Shown in pieces: positions 54,311-63,503 of a stretch of DNA of 64,000 bases. A program made the position numbers and the translations under genes. Source of the stretch: Flavobacterium urocaniciphilum (lineage in GTDB: Bacteria; Bacteroidota; Bacteroidia; Flavobacteriales; Flavobacteriaceae). Numbering within the stretch: the stretch's first letter is position 1; every line of letters starts with the position of its first letter. The stretch covers positions 1 to 64,000 of the forward strand of contig NZ_FOEI01000001.1 of NCBI RefSeq assembly GCF_900110615.1. The letters run 5' to 3'. Below the pieces are notes generated by a model, which saw nothing but the letters and a program-made list of their open reading frames with translations, did no database searches and was not told where the DNA came from.

Positions 54311-55048
54311 ATGTTATTGCGTATTAAAATTTTAATCTCAAAGTTATTAGTAAATAATATAACTGGATTTTTATTGTTCCTTTTTTATAAAGGAACAATT
54401 ACTTTTCATGGATTAAAAATTAATATTAATTATAAAATTATTAGAAAGAAAATAGCAGCTGCTTTATTTTTCAAAACCTACGAATCTTCTGAAATTAGAT
54501 TTATTGAAAAATATTTAAATAATTATTCTGGAACAATTATAGAATTAGGTTCAAGTATTGGCGTGATGTCTTCTTTTATTTCTAAAAATAATCCGAATTC
54601 TAAGATTTTAGCTTTTGAAGCAGATTCTAGATTTATCCCAATAATTCAAAATAATCATAAAATTAATAACATTACAAATGTTAGTGCTTTTAATGAAATT
54701 ATTGGCGTAAATGGGTATGAATTCTTTATTGGTGAAGATAATACAAAAGGTAAAATTCAAAAGTCCAATCAAAACAATTCTAAAAATGTTAATTTAAATG
54801 ATATTTTAGATCGATATAAAATCGATGATGATTTTGTATTAATTTCTGATATTGAAGGTGCAGAATATTTTGTTTTGTTAAATTCGGATGAATCAGTTTT
54901 TAAAAATTGTAGTATGATTATTATTGAATTACATGACATTGAAATAGATGGTAATTTAATAACACCTGAAACGATGATTGCTAAAATGAAAGCATTTGGA
55001 TTTACAATTGTTGATCAATATGCTGGAAACATTGTTGCCAAAAAATAA
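54311..55048 (+). CDS. FkbM-family methyltransferase
   Basis: A 245-residue SAM-dependent O-methyltransferase of the FkbM type: the SAM loop GTIIELGSSIGVMSSFI (about 77-93), LAFEADSRFIPIIQNN, and LISDIEGAEYFVL with the conserved Asp-Glu. An N-terminal hydrophobic stretch may associate it with the membrane. It probably methylates a sugar of the glycan, by position only. Starts 2 bases after wecC. Confidence 0.85.
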   Translation: MLLRIKILISKLLVNNITGFLLFLFYKGTITFHGLKININYKIIRKKIAAALFFKTYESSEIRFIEKYLNNYSGTIIELGSSIGVMSSFISKNNPNSKILAFEADSRFIPIIQNNHKINNITNVSAFNEIIGVNGYEFFIGEDNTKGKIQKSNQNNSKNVNLNDILDRYKIDDDFVLISDIEGAEYFVLLNSDESVFKNCSMIIIELHDIEIDGNLITPETMIAKMKAFGFTIVDQYAGNIVAKK

Positions 55049-55056
55049 AGGTATAA

Positions 55057-56211
55057 ATGAAAATAATTGTTTATCATATTGGTGCAAGGGATTATTATAG
55101 TATTGGAGAATTTTTCTCTAAAAGAAATCTATTACTTTGTTTGATAACTGATTATTGGAAACGTTCTAAATCTACTTTTTTTACTAATAAATTTTCTAGA
55201 AGATTCAATAAAAACATTCAATCTAATCAAATTATTTCGTATTCTATTTTACAAATTTTTTTTGTTGAGGTTTGTATAAAATTAATGTCTAATAAATTCC
55301 GAATTTGGAATTTTACCGGTAACTATTTTACAAACTTTGCATTAAAAAAAATATTAAATAAAATAGATTCAACTGAAAAAATACTCTTATGGGGTTATAC
55401 AGGAGGAAATTTGAAAATATTGAAAAGACTTAAAAAAAATCAAAATGTCTTTTTTTTACACAACCAAATTGATCCAGGTATTGTGTATTATGATATTGAA
55501 AATGGTGAAAATTCTACTTACAAAGAACAATTTTTAAAAAACATTCAAGAAGAATGGAAATTAGCCGATGCGATTTTGGTGAATTCAGAATTTTCCAAAA
55601 AATGTTTAGAAAAATATCAGGTTAATGCTGACAAGATAATTGTTGTACCTCTAATATACAACGTAACTTCTAATATCAAAAAGAAACACTTTAATCCTGT
55701 TTTAACAATAGGATTCGTTGGAAATATTAACGAAATGAAAGGTTTTCCTATTTTTTTAGATGTCGCTAAACAATTGAAAGGTATTTGTAACTTTACAGCA
55801 ATTGGAACATCGCATTTTTCGGAAAACTATATTGATAATGCTTCTGAATTTATAAAATTTACAGGGCATATGTCAATGAAAAATCTTAGTGTAGCCTATC
55901 AAAATATGGATGTCTTGGTTTTTCCAACTCAATGTGATGGTTTTGGGATGGTTCAATTAGAAGCGATGTCTTATGGAATTCCTGTAATTGCCAGTCCAAA
56001 TTGTGCTACAGTTGTACAAGAAAACAGCAATGGTTTTATTGAAGATGATGCGAATTCTATAGTAAAAAGAATTTTGTATTTAAACGAAAATAGAGAAATT
56101 CTAAAACAATTTTCAGAAAATGCATTATTGAGAATAAATGATTATTCTGAAGCAAATTTTGAAAAAATACTTTCAAACGAATTATTGAAATTTAATATCG
56201 AAATAAAATGA
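55057..56211 (+). CDS. Glycosyltransferase, GT4-like
   Basis: A 384-residue GT-B enzyme. The C-terminal nucleotide-sugar region shows LTIGFVGNINEMKGFPIFLD, FTGHMSMKNLSVAYQNMDVLVFPT and the GT4 EX7E-like part CDGFGMVQLEAMSYGIPVIAS. The N-terminal half is variable, basic and contains KSTFFTNKFSRRFN. Donor and acceptor are unknown. The stop overlaps the next ATG (ATGA). Confidence 0.85.
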   Translation: MKIIVYHIGARDYYSIGEFFSKRNLLLCLITDYWKRSKSTFFTNKFSRRFNKNIQSNQIISYSILQIFFVEVCIKLMSNKFRIWNFTGNYFTNFALKKILNKIDSTEKILLWGYTGGNLKILKRLKKNQNVFFLHNQIDPGIVYYDIENGENSTYKEQFLKNIQEEWKLADAILVNSEFSKKCLEKYQVNADKIIVVPLIYNVTSNIKKKHFNPVLTIGFVGNINEMKGFPIFLDVAKQLKGICNFTAIGTSHFSENYIDNASEFIKFTGHMSMKNLSVAYQNMDVLVFPTQCDGFGMVQLEAMSYGIPVIASPNCATVVQENSNGFIEDDANSIVKRILYLNENREILKQFSENALLRINDYSEANFEKILSNELLKFNIEIK

Positions 56212-57509
56212 GTTTGATTGTACAACTTAAAAATAGAATTAATAACTCTAGATTGCTTTCGGGTGTTTTTTGGACGCTTCTTGGTAATGGATTTTCTCGC
56301 TTATTTATGATGATTGGTACTGTTTGGTGTGCTAATATTTTAGGTGTTGAAAAATACGGGGAATTCGGAATTACAAGAAGTACAATCAATTTAATTTTAA
56401 CGATTGCCGGTCTAAATATCGGAACAGTTCTAACCAAATATATTTCAGAGTTTAGAGAATCTGACAAAAAAAAATGCGCACAGTTAGTAACTCAAAATTA
56501 TGTTTTTGTTTTAATAATGACTGTAGTTTTGGCTGTTGTAGTTTATTTCATCGCACCCTATTTAAGTACTTCTGTTTTAAAAACGCCTCAACTTACTGAA
56601 GAAATTCAATTAAGTGTTGTTGTTTTGTTTTTTGGTGTTATTTATCCGTTAAATGAAGCTGTTTTTAGAGGTTTTGAATGGTTTAAAGCTTTAGGGATAG
56701 TTCAAGCCATTGGAGCTATTTCTTTTTTACTGTTTGTGCCTCTATTTTCTATGAGTAAAGGTGTGTATGGAGCTATTTTAGGATATTTGATTTTTACAGT
56801 GTTTATGACACTCATAACTGCAGTTTATTTGTATGTAAAATTGAAAAAAGAACATATTTCTTTATTTGTTTTTGACTCAAATATTTTTCATTTTTCACAA
56901 TTGTCTAAGATGTCAATTCCAATTTTGTTGGCATCAATTATTGAAGCTCCATTCTTTTGGTATTCACAAGTTTTGTTGGTAACATTTGCAGGTATGATAG
57001 AAAATGGAAAAATTGGAGCAATAATGCAAATTAGAAGCTTGATCCTTATTATTCCAAGTTATATTAGCTTAGTAACGTTGCCACTTTTGAGTAACACACT
57101 TTCAAAGAATGATGATAATAATCAATATAAAAATTATTTGAAAAAAAGTATGCAGTTAAATTTCGGAATTGCACTTATTTGTATTATTCCGTTTTTGTTT
57201 TTTTCAAATGATATAATGAAACTTTTTGGTAAAGATTTTCAAGTCGACTTTTGGACTTCTTTTTATGCTTATATATCCATTCCTTTTTTCGTAATTGCTA
57301 GTGTTATGGATCAAAGTCTAATTGCAAAAGGTAAAGCTTGGACGAATTTCTATATTTCTATTTTTTGGAATAGTATATTTATCGCTTTAATTTATGTAAA
57401 TTTATCTTATGCTAATTTAGGTGGTATGGGATATATGTTAAGTATGTTTATTGCTATATTAGTATTAACAAGTTTAAAATATTACTATAATTCTAAAGCA
57501 AATGAATAA
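56208..57509 (+). CDS. wzx: Polysaccharide flippase (Wzx-like)
   Basis: A 433-residue inner-membrane protein with about 12-14 helices of the MATE/polysaccharide transporter class. The start SGVFWTLLGNGFSRLFMMIG with NILGVEKYGEFGITRSTINL is typical of Wzx/RfbX-type flippases, which move undecaprenyl-linked repeat units outward. It overlaps both neighbours by 4 and 8 bases. The Wzx name rests on topology and context. Confidence 0.85.
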   Translation: MSLIVQLKNRINNSRLLSGVFWTLLGNGFSRLFMMIGTVWCANILGVEKYGEFGITRSTINLILTIAGLNIGTVLTKYISEFRESDKKKCAQLVTQNYVFVLIMTVVLAVVVYFIAPYLSTSVLKTPQLTEEIQLSVVVLFFGVIYPLNEAVFRGFEWFKALGIVQAIGAISFLLFVPLFSMSKGVYGAILGYLIFTVFMTLITAVYLYVKLKKEHISLFVFDSNIFHFSQLSKMSIPILLASIIEAPFFWYSQVLLVTFAGMIENGKIGAIMQIRSLILIIPSYISLVTLPLLSNTLSKNDDNNQYKNYLKKSMQLNFGIALICIIPFLFFSNDIMKLFGKDFQVDFWTSFYAYISIPFFVIASVMDQSLIAKGKAWTNFYISIFWNSIFIALIYVNLSYANLGGMGYMLSMFIAILVLTSLKYYYNSKANE

Positions 57510-58107
57510 TATAGATTATTCTAATTATAAAAATAAAATTCAATCTAGATCTACCTTAAAGTTTTTAATTGGTATTTTACCCCGTTTTTATAATCATTTT
57601 TTGGCTGAAATTAATAGGCAAATTGCTATTGTAAAAGGGGCAAGAATTGGGAAAAATACTTATATTACTTTTTCATTAGCTATAAAAGCAAACAAAAATT
57701 TATGCGTTGGAGATTCTTCAATTGTTGAAACTTCTAATTTAGATTTAAGAGATACTATTACTATTGGAAATCATGTAATCATTAACAAAAATGTTACTAT
57801 TTTACGTGCTTCTCATGAGGTAGATTCATTAGATTTTGAAACAATTTCTAATCCACTTATAATTAATGATTTTGTATGGATTGCAACAAATGCTGCTATT
57901 TTGCCATCATGTAAAGAAATTTCAAAAGGTGTAGTACTAGGCGCATTTTCAATTTTAACTAAATCAATTTTAGATGAAAATGTAATTTTCGCCGGAAATC
58001 CAGCAAAATTTATTAGAAACCGCAAGAATATTTATTCTAATTTAGTTGTGGAAAGTCTTCAAGGTAGAGACTTTTTAAAGTATATTTCCTTTAGAAACAA
58101 AAATTAA
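57502..58107 (+). CDS. Hexapeptide-repeat acyltransferase
   Basis: A 201-residue left-handed beta-helix acetyltransferase (LbH class). Hexapeptide periodicity runs from about 50 to 175 (GARIGKNTYITFSLAIKANK, ITIGNHVIINKNVTILRAS with the active-site His in RASHEVD, VWIATNAAILPSCKEISKGV, AGNPAKFI). Probably O- or N-acetylates a sugar of the repeat unit. It overlaps the flippase by 8 bases. Confidence 0.87.
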   Translation: MNNIDYSNYKNKIQSRSTLKFLIGILPRFYNHFLAEINRQIAIVKGARIGKNTYITFSLAIKANKNLCVGDSSIVETSNLDLRDTITIGNHVIINKNVTILRASHEVDSLDFETISNPLIINDFVWIATNAAILPSCKEISKGVVLGAFSILTKSILDENVIFAGNPAKFIRNRKNIYSNLVVESLQGRDFLKYISFRNKN

Positions 58108-58109
58108 TA

Positions 58110-59372
58110 ATGTCTTATTTAATTGTTTTAGTCTTTATTATTTTATTTGGAATTTATCTTGCAAGAAAAAATCCGAAGCAACATTTTTTGTTTCTATTTG
58201 CATTAGTATTGTATTTTGTTTATTGTTTTTTAGGTCCTTTAAAAACATATCAAACGGGTAATTATGAAAAGCTTGGAGGTAATTATTATGATTATTTCGA
58301 CTATGGTGTGCAAATTTATTGTATAGCCATATTTTCTTTTATTGTTTCCTATTTTATTGGGTTTTCCTATTTTAAAAAAGAGAAAGTTACCATTCAAAAA
58401 TTTACTTTAAGTAAAAATGCAAAATATTATTTATATGGATTTTTCTTAATAGTAACTTTTGTTGTTTATAGATTCAGACAAGAAAATCAAAGTGATCAAA
58501 TTGAAGGTATTTTCAATTACTTGTTATTTTTTGCTGACTCTTTAATATTGGCATTAGCCATATTTTATTATGAAAAAAAACAAAATTTTATCATTATAAC
58601 ATTAACCATAATTACATTTTTTTATTTTTTATTTTTAGGATTTAGGTATAGAGTAATTTTGTTATTTATTGCCTTCTTTTACTTGCTTTTAATTCAAAAC
58701 AGAATTAAATTTTCAACTATAATAAAATCTACAGTTTTTATCTTCTTGTTTGCCTATATCATCAATTTCATATCGGTTAATAGACAAGTTTTTAAAGAAC
58801 AAAATTTCGATGAAGTTGTATTGTCTCAGGATAGTCCAAATGATATGTCGGGTTACGATTATTTTTTACATCAAACAGATAATTATTCAACCGATTTTAA
58901 TGTATTGAAATATATGAACAAATATAAAGTTGATCATGATTATGGGAGCTCTATGTTTTTGCATATTTTAATTAGAATTACTCCGGCAAGTTTGTATTTA
59001 CACAATAAAAAACCTGAAATTCCTCAACAAGAAATTATTAAAAATTGTTTTAATTCTATTGGCGGACAAGAATCGGGTGCTGCAGTAACTAATATTTTTG
59101 CCTATTATATTGCCTTTGGTATTTCAGGTGTAGTTTTTTTTATGTCTGTTTTGGCTTTTATTTTATCCTATTTTTCTAAAAAATTGAATTTAGAATTTAC
59201 CAGAAATAGAATAATTATTGTATTTATTGCCATGGTTTTATTCCAAATTATTACTCGTGGTTTTTTTCCACAAGAATTTACGCTTATCGTATATTTGTAT
59301 ATTACCTTAAAGCTATTTTATAAAAAAAATAATAATGATCGTTATACTTACAAATATTCCAACGCCATATAG
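58110..59372 (+). CDS. wzy: Probable O-antigen/capsule polymerase (Wzy-like)
   Basis: A 420-residue membrane protein with about ten to twelve helices and a larger polar loop (about 225-305, QVFKEQNFDEVVLSQDSPND, IRITPASLYLHNKKPEIP) as in Wzy polymerases. No sequence motif defines the family; the call rests on topology, the neighbouring wzx and export genes, and its very AT-rich codons. It overlaps the next gene by 38 bases. Confidence 0.7.
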   Translation: MSYLIVLVFIILFGIYLARKNPKQHFLFLFALVLYFVYCFLGPLKTYQTGNYEKLGGNYYDYFDYGVQIYCIAIFSFIVSYFIGFSYFKKEKVTIQKFTLSKNAKYYLYGFFLIVTFVVYRFRQENQSDQIEGIFNYLLFFADSLILALAIFYYEKKQNFIIITLTIITFFYFLFLGFRYRVILLFIAFFYLLLIQNRIKFSTIIKSTVFIFLFAYIINFISVNRQVFKEQNFDEVVLSQDSPNDMSGYDYFLHQTDNYSTDFNVLKYMNKYKVDHDYGSSMFLHILIRITPASLYLHNKKPEIPQQEIIKNCFNSIGGQESGAAVTNIFAYYIAFGISGVVFFMSVLAFILSYFSKKLNLEFTRNRIIIVFIAMVLFQIITRGFFPQEFTLIVYLYITLKLFYKKNNNDRYTYKYSNAI

Positions 59373-60474
59373 AACTGCTTTTTTTAATGAATTGAATTTG
59401 CAATTATTAGAAAGAAATTCAAGCTTACATGTTTTGTATTGCGCAAAAACAGAACCCAGACGTTTTTGGGAATTTAATCCTAGTGAACAAAAGTATAATT
59501 TTACGATTTTAAAAGGTTTTCATCCAGAATTTAAGGAAACCTATCCGCACATTAATTTATCTGTTTGTAAAGTTTTAAAGAAATTAAATCCAGAACAAAT
59601 AATTATTGCTGGTGCTTGGAATACTCCAACTATGTTACAAGCACTTTATTTTTATAATAAAAAAATAAAAAAGTTTTTTTGGAGTGAAGGACATCAAAGC
59701 GCACAAAGATCAAGTAATTCGATTGTAAATAAATTAAGAAATTCAATTTATAAAAAATTTGATGGTTTTTTAGTTCCAAATGAAAATTCTAAAAAATATG
59801 TTACAGATTTAATCTCACCTAAAATATTACCAATTGGTTATTTACCAAATACTATTGACGAAGAATTTTTTAATGAGAATTTAGTACCAACTCAATCGGA
59901 ATTAAGATTGAAAAATAATATTTCTTTGCAAAAGAAAATCATTTTATTAATTTCTAGTATTGATGATAGAAAAGGTGTTTTACCATTCGTTGAAGCCTAT
60001 TTTAGTTTAGAAGAAAATGTAAAAGATGATATTGAAATTATTATTTTAGGAACAGGGGAATTAGAAACAAAATTAAAAGCCTTCCTAACAAAAAATAATA
60101 TTACTTCCGTTCATTTATTAGGTCATGTTGATAAAATTGTGGTTAGAGAATTTTTAAAAATTGCTGATGTTTTCGCACTGCCAACTAAATTAGACCCAAA
60201 CCCTTTATCTCCAATTGAAGCTAGTATGATGAAAAAACCATTACTTTTATCAAATAAAGCTGGAAATTTTAATGAATTGCTTTTCTCTTCTACAGGAATT
60301 GAAATTGAAGAAATAACAAAAGAATCAATTGCACTAAGTTTGAATAAATTTGCTAATCTTTCCAAAAGTCAATTAAATGAAATGGGGCAAAATGCATATC
60401 AAAATGTATTGGAAAATTATACAAGAAAGCAAGCAGCCTATAATCTAATTCAATTTTTAAATTCAACTAAATAG
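59335..60474 (+). CDS. Glycosyltransferase family 4
   Basis: A 379-residue GT-B enzyme. The acceptor half begins ILTNIPTPYRTAFFNELNLQ; the donor half contains LLISSIDDRKGVLPFVEAY, IILGTGELETKLKAFL and FALPTKLDPNPLSPIEASMM (the GT4 ExxxxxxE-like element). Donor and linkage are unknown. Its first 38 bases lie in the wzy 3' end, suggesting coupled translation. Confidence 0.87.
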   Translation: MIVILTNIPTPYRTAFFNELNLQLLERNSSLHVLYCAKTEPRRFWEFNPSEQKYNFTILKGFHPEFKETYPHINLSVCKVLKKLNPEQIIIAGAWNTPTMLQALYFYNKKIKKFFWSEGHQSAQRSSNSIVNKLRNSIYKKFDGFLVPNENSKKYVTDLISPKILPIGYLPNTIDEEFFNENLVPTQSELRLKNNISLQKKIILLISSIDDRKGVLPFVEAYFSLEENVKDDIEIIILGTGELETKLKAFLTKNNITSVHLLGHVDKIVVREFLKIADVFALPTKLDPNPLSPIEASMMKKPLLLSNKAGNFNELLFSSTGIEIEEITKESIALSLNKFANLSKSQLNEMGQNAYQNVLENYTRKQAAYNLIQFLNSTK

Positions 60475-60482
60475 AATAAAAG

Positions 60483-61610
60483 ATGAAAATTTTAATCAAT
60501 TGTTCCAATTTAAAAGTTGGTGGTGGATTGCAGGTTGCACATTCATTTTTATATGAAATTAAGAATAATACAGAGCATCAATTTATAGTAGTTCTTTCTG
60601 ATTTTTTAAAGTATCAAATCAATCAATCTGAATTTCCTGATAATTTTAAATTTTTTCATTATTCTATTAAGCCTTCTGCTAAAAAAGCAATAACAGGAAC
60701 AGATACATTTTTATCAGACATAGAAGATAAATACGAACCTGAAGCTGTATTTTCAGTGTTTGGACCAACGTATTGGCAACCAAAAGCTAAACATGTTTGT
60801 GGTTTTGCAAGACCGGATTACATATTTAAAGATTCACCTTTTTTTAAACAAGTTTCATGGTTTTATAAATTGAAGTTAAAATTAATGGAGTTTTTTCATA
60901 TGTATGATATTAGAAACAATAATGAAATTTTAATTACTGAAAATAAAATTGTTTCTGATATTTTAGCTACTAAAGTAACTCAACCTGTTTTTACTGTTTC
61001 GAACTATTATAATCAAGTTTTTGATGATGAAAATCTTTGGGTTAAAAAGTTCAATATTAGGAAAGATAAAGAAACTATTAATTTGTTGAGTATTTCAGCA
61101 AACTATCCACATAAAAATTTAGCAATAATTAAGAAAATAATTCCAGTTCTAAAAAACAATTTTCCAGAATTTAAATTTCAATTCATTTTAACTATTGAAA
61201 GAGAAGAATTCGGAATTAGTGAAAATGATGAATTAAACAATAATATCGTATTTTTGGGAAAAGTAGCAATAAATCAATGTCCAGACTTATATTCTCAAAC
61301 AGATTTCTTATTTTTACCCACACTTTTAGAATGTTTTTCTGCTTCTTATTGTGAAGCAATGGTAATGAGAAAACCAATTTTAACATCAGATTTACCATTT
61401 GCCAAAAGTATTTGTAATACTGCCGCTTTTTATTTCGATCCATTAGACGAGAACGATATTGCAAATGCAATTGTACATTTGTCCTATGATATAAAATATC
61501 AAGAAACATTAATAAATAACGGTCTAGAACAATTGAAAACTTTTGATACAGCAAAACAAAGAGCCGACAAATATTTAAATATAATAATTAACGAAAAAAC
61601 AAATACTTAA
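60483..61610 (+). CDS. Glycosyltransferase, GT1/GT4-like
   Basis: A 375-residue GT-B type protein. ILINCSNLKVGGGLQVAHSF is the typical N terminus; the C-terminal donor part has NLLSISANYPHKNLAIIKKI and FLPTLLECFSASYCEAMVMR. Its specificity cannot be read. It is the third glycosyltransferase of the cluster, which with an initiating transferase (not in the window) would build a tetrasaccharide or larger repeat. Confidence 0.82.
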   Translation: MKILINCSNLKVGGGLQVAHSFLYEIKNNTEHQFIVVLSDFLKYQINQSEFPDNFKFFHYSIKPSAKKAITGTDTFLSDIEDKYEPEAVFSVFGPTYWQPKAKHVCGFARPDYIFKDSPFFKQVSWFYKLKLKLMEFFHMYDIRNNNEILITENKIVSDILATKVTQPVFTVSNYYNQVFDDENLWVKKFNIRKDKETINLLSISANYPHKNLAIIKKIIPVLKNNFPEFKFQFILTIEREEFGISENDELNNNIVFLGKVAINQCPDLYSQTDFLFLPTLLECFSASYCEAMVMRKPILTSDLPFAKSICNTAAFYFDPLDENDIANAIVHLSYDIKYQETLINNGLEQLKTFDTAKQRADKYLNIIINEKTNT

Positions 61611-61616
61611 GTTTTC

Positions 61617-63500
61617 ATGTGTGGTATTTTAGGATATTTTGGTTCCAATGTTCAAAATTTTACAAGTAAAGTTTCTCTTGATGCAATTGCTCATAGAGGT
61701 CCAGATTTTGCAAATGCAACACAAGGAAATACATATTTTTTAGGGCAAACACGTTTGTCAATTTTAGATTTATCGGAAAACGGTAATCAACCCATGTTCT
61801 CTAGTGATAATAAATATGTAATCATTTTTAATGGTGAAATTTATAATCATTTAGAACTTAGATCCGAATATTTACCTAATCAAAACTTTAAATCTACTAG
61901 TGATACTGAAACTCTTTTATATGGTTTGATTCACTACGGAATTGAATTTATTTCTAAATTAAACGGAATTTTTGCTTTCAGTTTTTATAATATTGAAACA
62001 AAAGATTTTATAATTGCAAGAGATCATTTTGGAATTAAACCATTATATTATTATATAGGAATAAATGAAATTTGTTTTTCTTCCGAATTAAAAGCCATTT
62101 TACCATTTAAAAAGGAATTAGAAGTAGATAATTTTGCTTTAAAAAATTATATAAATTTTTTATGGGCACCAGGTGAATTAACACCCGAAAAAGAATTTAA
62201 AAAATTACATCAGGGTTGCTATATTAAAGGCAATTCAGAAGAAATGGGAAAAGGTGAAATTGTAAAATATTACCATGTTCCTTTTACTGGAAAGTATCTT
62301 CAAAAAACAGAAAAGCAATGGATAGACGAATTAGAGAATAAACTTATTGAATCGGTTCAACGACAAATGTTATCTGATGTTCCTGTAGGTTTTTTCCTTT
62401 CCGGAGGTTTAGATTCAAGTTTGTTAGTTGCCATTGCCAAAAAAATACATCCCAATTCTACAATTGAATGTTTTACCTTAAAGACTGAAGAAGTTGAAAA
62501 AGAAGGTTTTGCAAGTGATTTTGAATATGCTAAAAGTATTGCCAAACACTTAGATGTAAATTTAAATATTGTTGAAGGAAAAATTGATATTTTAAAAGAT
62601 TTTGATAAAATTGTTTTTCATTTAGATGAACCTCAGGCAGATCCAGCACCAATTCATGTATTAAATATTTGTAAAGCTGCAAGAGAAAAAGGTATAAAAG
62701 TATTAATTGGAGGAACTGCTGGAGATGATGTTTTTTCTGGTTATAGAAGACATGTTGCTATTCCGATTATTCAAAAAATGCAATTAATACCTTTGTTCTT
62801 AAGAAAGGTCATTAAAAAAGTTGCTTCTTTGTTTAATCGAAAATCATCATTTGGTAGAAGAATCAATAAATTATTTTATAATATTGATCAACCGATTAAT
62901 GACACAATGTTAGGGTATTTTGATTGGATTGATAATGAAACTTTAGAAAATTTATTTATTGATAAAAATACAAAAGACAAACATTTATATTTTAAAGAAA
63001 TTATAAAAAGTATTCCAAACGAAAAATCAAATCTAAATAAAATGCTTTTTTGGGAATTGAATACTTTTTTGGTGAGTCATAATTTAAATTATACGGATAA
63101 GTTGAGTATGGCAACAGGTGTTGAAGTTCGTGTGCCTTATCTAGATGTTGAATTAGTTAATTTTTCAACGAATATTCCACCAGAATTTAAATTGAAAGGA
63201 AAAGAAGCAAAATATTTATTGAAAAAAGTAGCTGAAAGATATTTACCACATGATGTTATTTATAGACCAAAAACAGGATTTGGCGGTCCGGTAAGAGAGT
63301 GGATATTAAATGATATGGATGCAATTATTAATGATTATTTAAGTAAAGAAACAATTACCAAACGAGGAATTTTTAATTACGAAAAAGTCCAACAATTAAT
63401 TGCAGATAACAAAAAAGGAACAAAAGATGTATCCTATCCAATTTGGTCGCTTTTAGCGATAGAATCTTGGATGAGACAATTTGTAGATAAAAATAATTGA
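61617..63500 (+). CDS. asnB: Asparagine synthase-type glutamine amidotransferase
   Basis: A 627-residue enzyme with a class II glutamine amidotransferase domain (Cys2 nucleophile in MCGILGYFG, RGPD, FNGEIYNHLELR) and a C-terminal AsnB/PP-loop synthetase domain (FFLSGGLDSSLLVAIAKK, YTDKLSMATGVEVRVPYLD, RPKTGFGGPVREW). In polysaccharide loci, related enzymes (WbpS type) amidate uronic acids rather than making free asparagine. With three UDP-uronate-making dehydrogenases beside it, amidation of an aminouronic acid is plausible here; that is inference. Confidence 0.9.
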   Translation: MCGILGYFGSNVQNFTSKVSLDAIAHRGPDFANATQGNTYFLGQTRLSILDLSENGNQPMFSSDNKYVIIFNGEIYNHLELRSEYLPNQNFKSTSDTETLLYGLIHYGIEFISKLNGIFAFSFYNIETKDFIIARDHFGIKPLYYYIGINEICFSSELKAILPFKKELEVDNFALKNYINFLWAPGELTPEKEFKKLHQGCYIKGNSEEMGKGEIVKYYHVPFTGKYLQKTEKQWIDELENKLIESVQRQMLSDVPVGFFLSGGLDSSLLVAIAKKIHPNSTIECFTLKTEEVEKEGFASDFEYAKSIAKHLDVNLNIVEGKIDILKDFDKIVFHLDEPQADPAPIHVLNICKAAREKGIKVLIGGTAGDDVFSGYRRHVAIPIIQKMQLIPLFLRKVIKKVASLFNRKSSFGRRINKLFYNIDQPINDTMLGYFDWIDNETLENLFIDKNTKDKHLYFKEIIKSIPNEKSNLNKMLFWELNTFLVSHNLNYTDKLSMATGVEVRVPYLDVELVNFSTNIPPEFKLKGKEAKYLLKKVAERYLPHDVIYRPKTGFGGPVREWILNDMDAIINDYLSKETITKRGIFNYEKVQQLIADNKKGTKDVSYPIWSLLAIESWMRQFVDKNN

Positions 63501-63503
63501 TAA

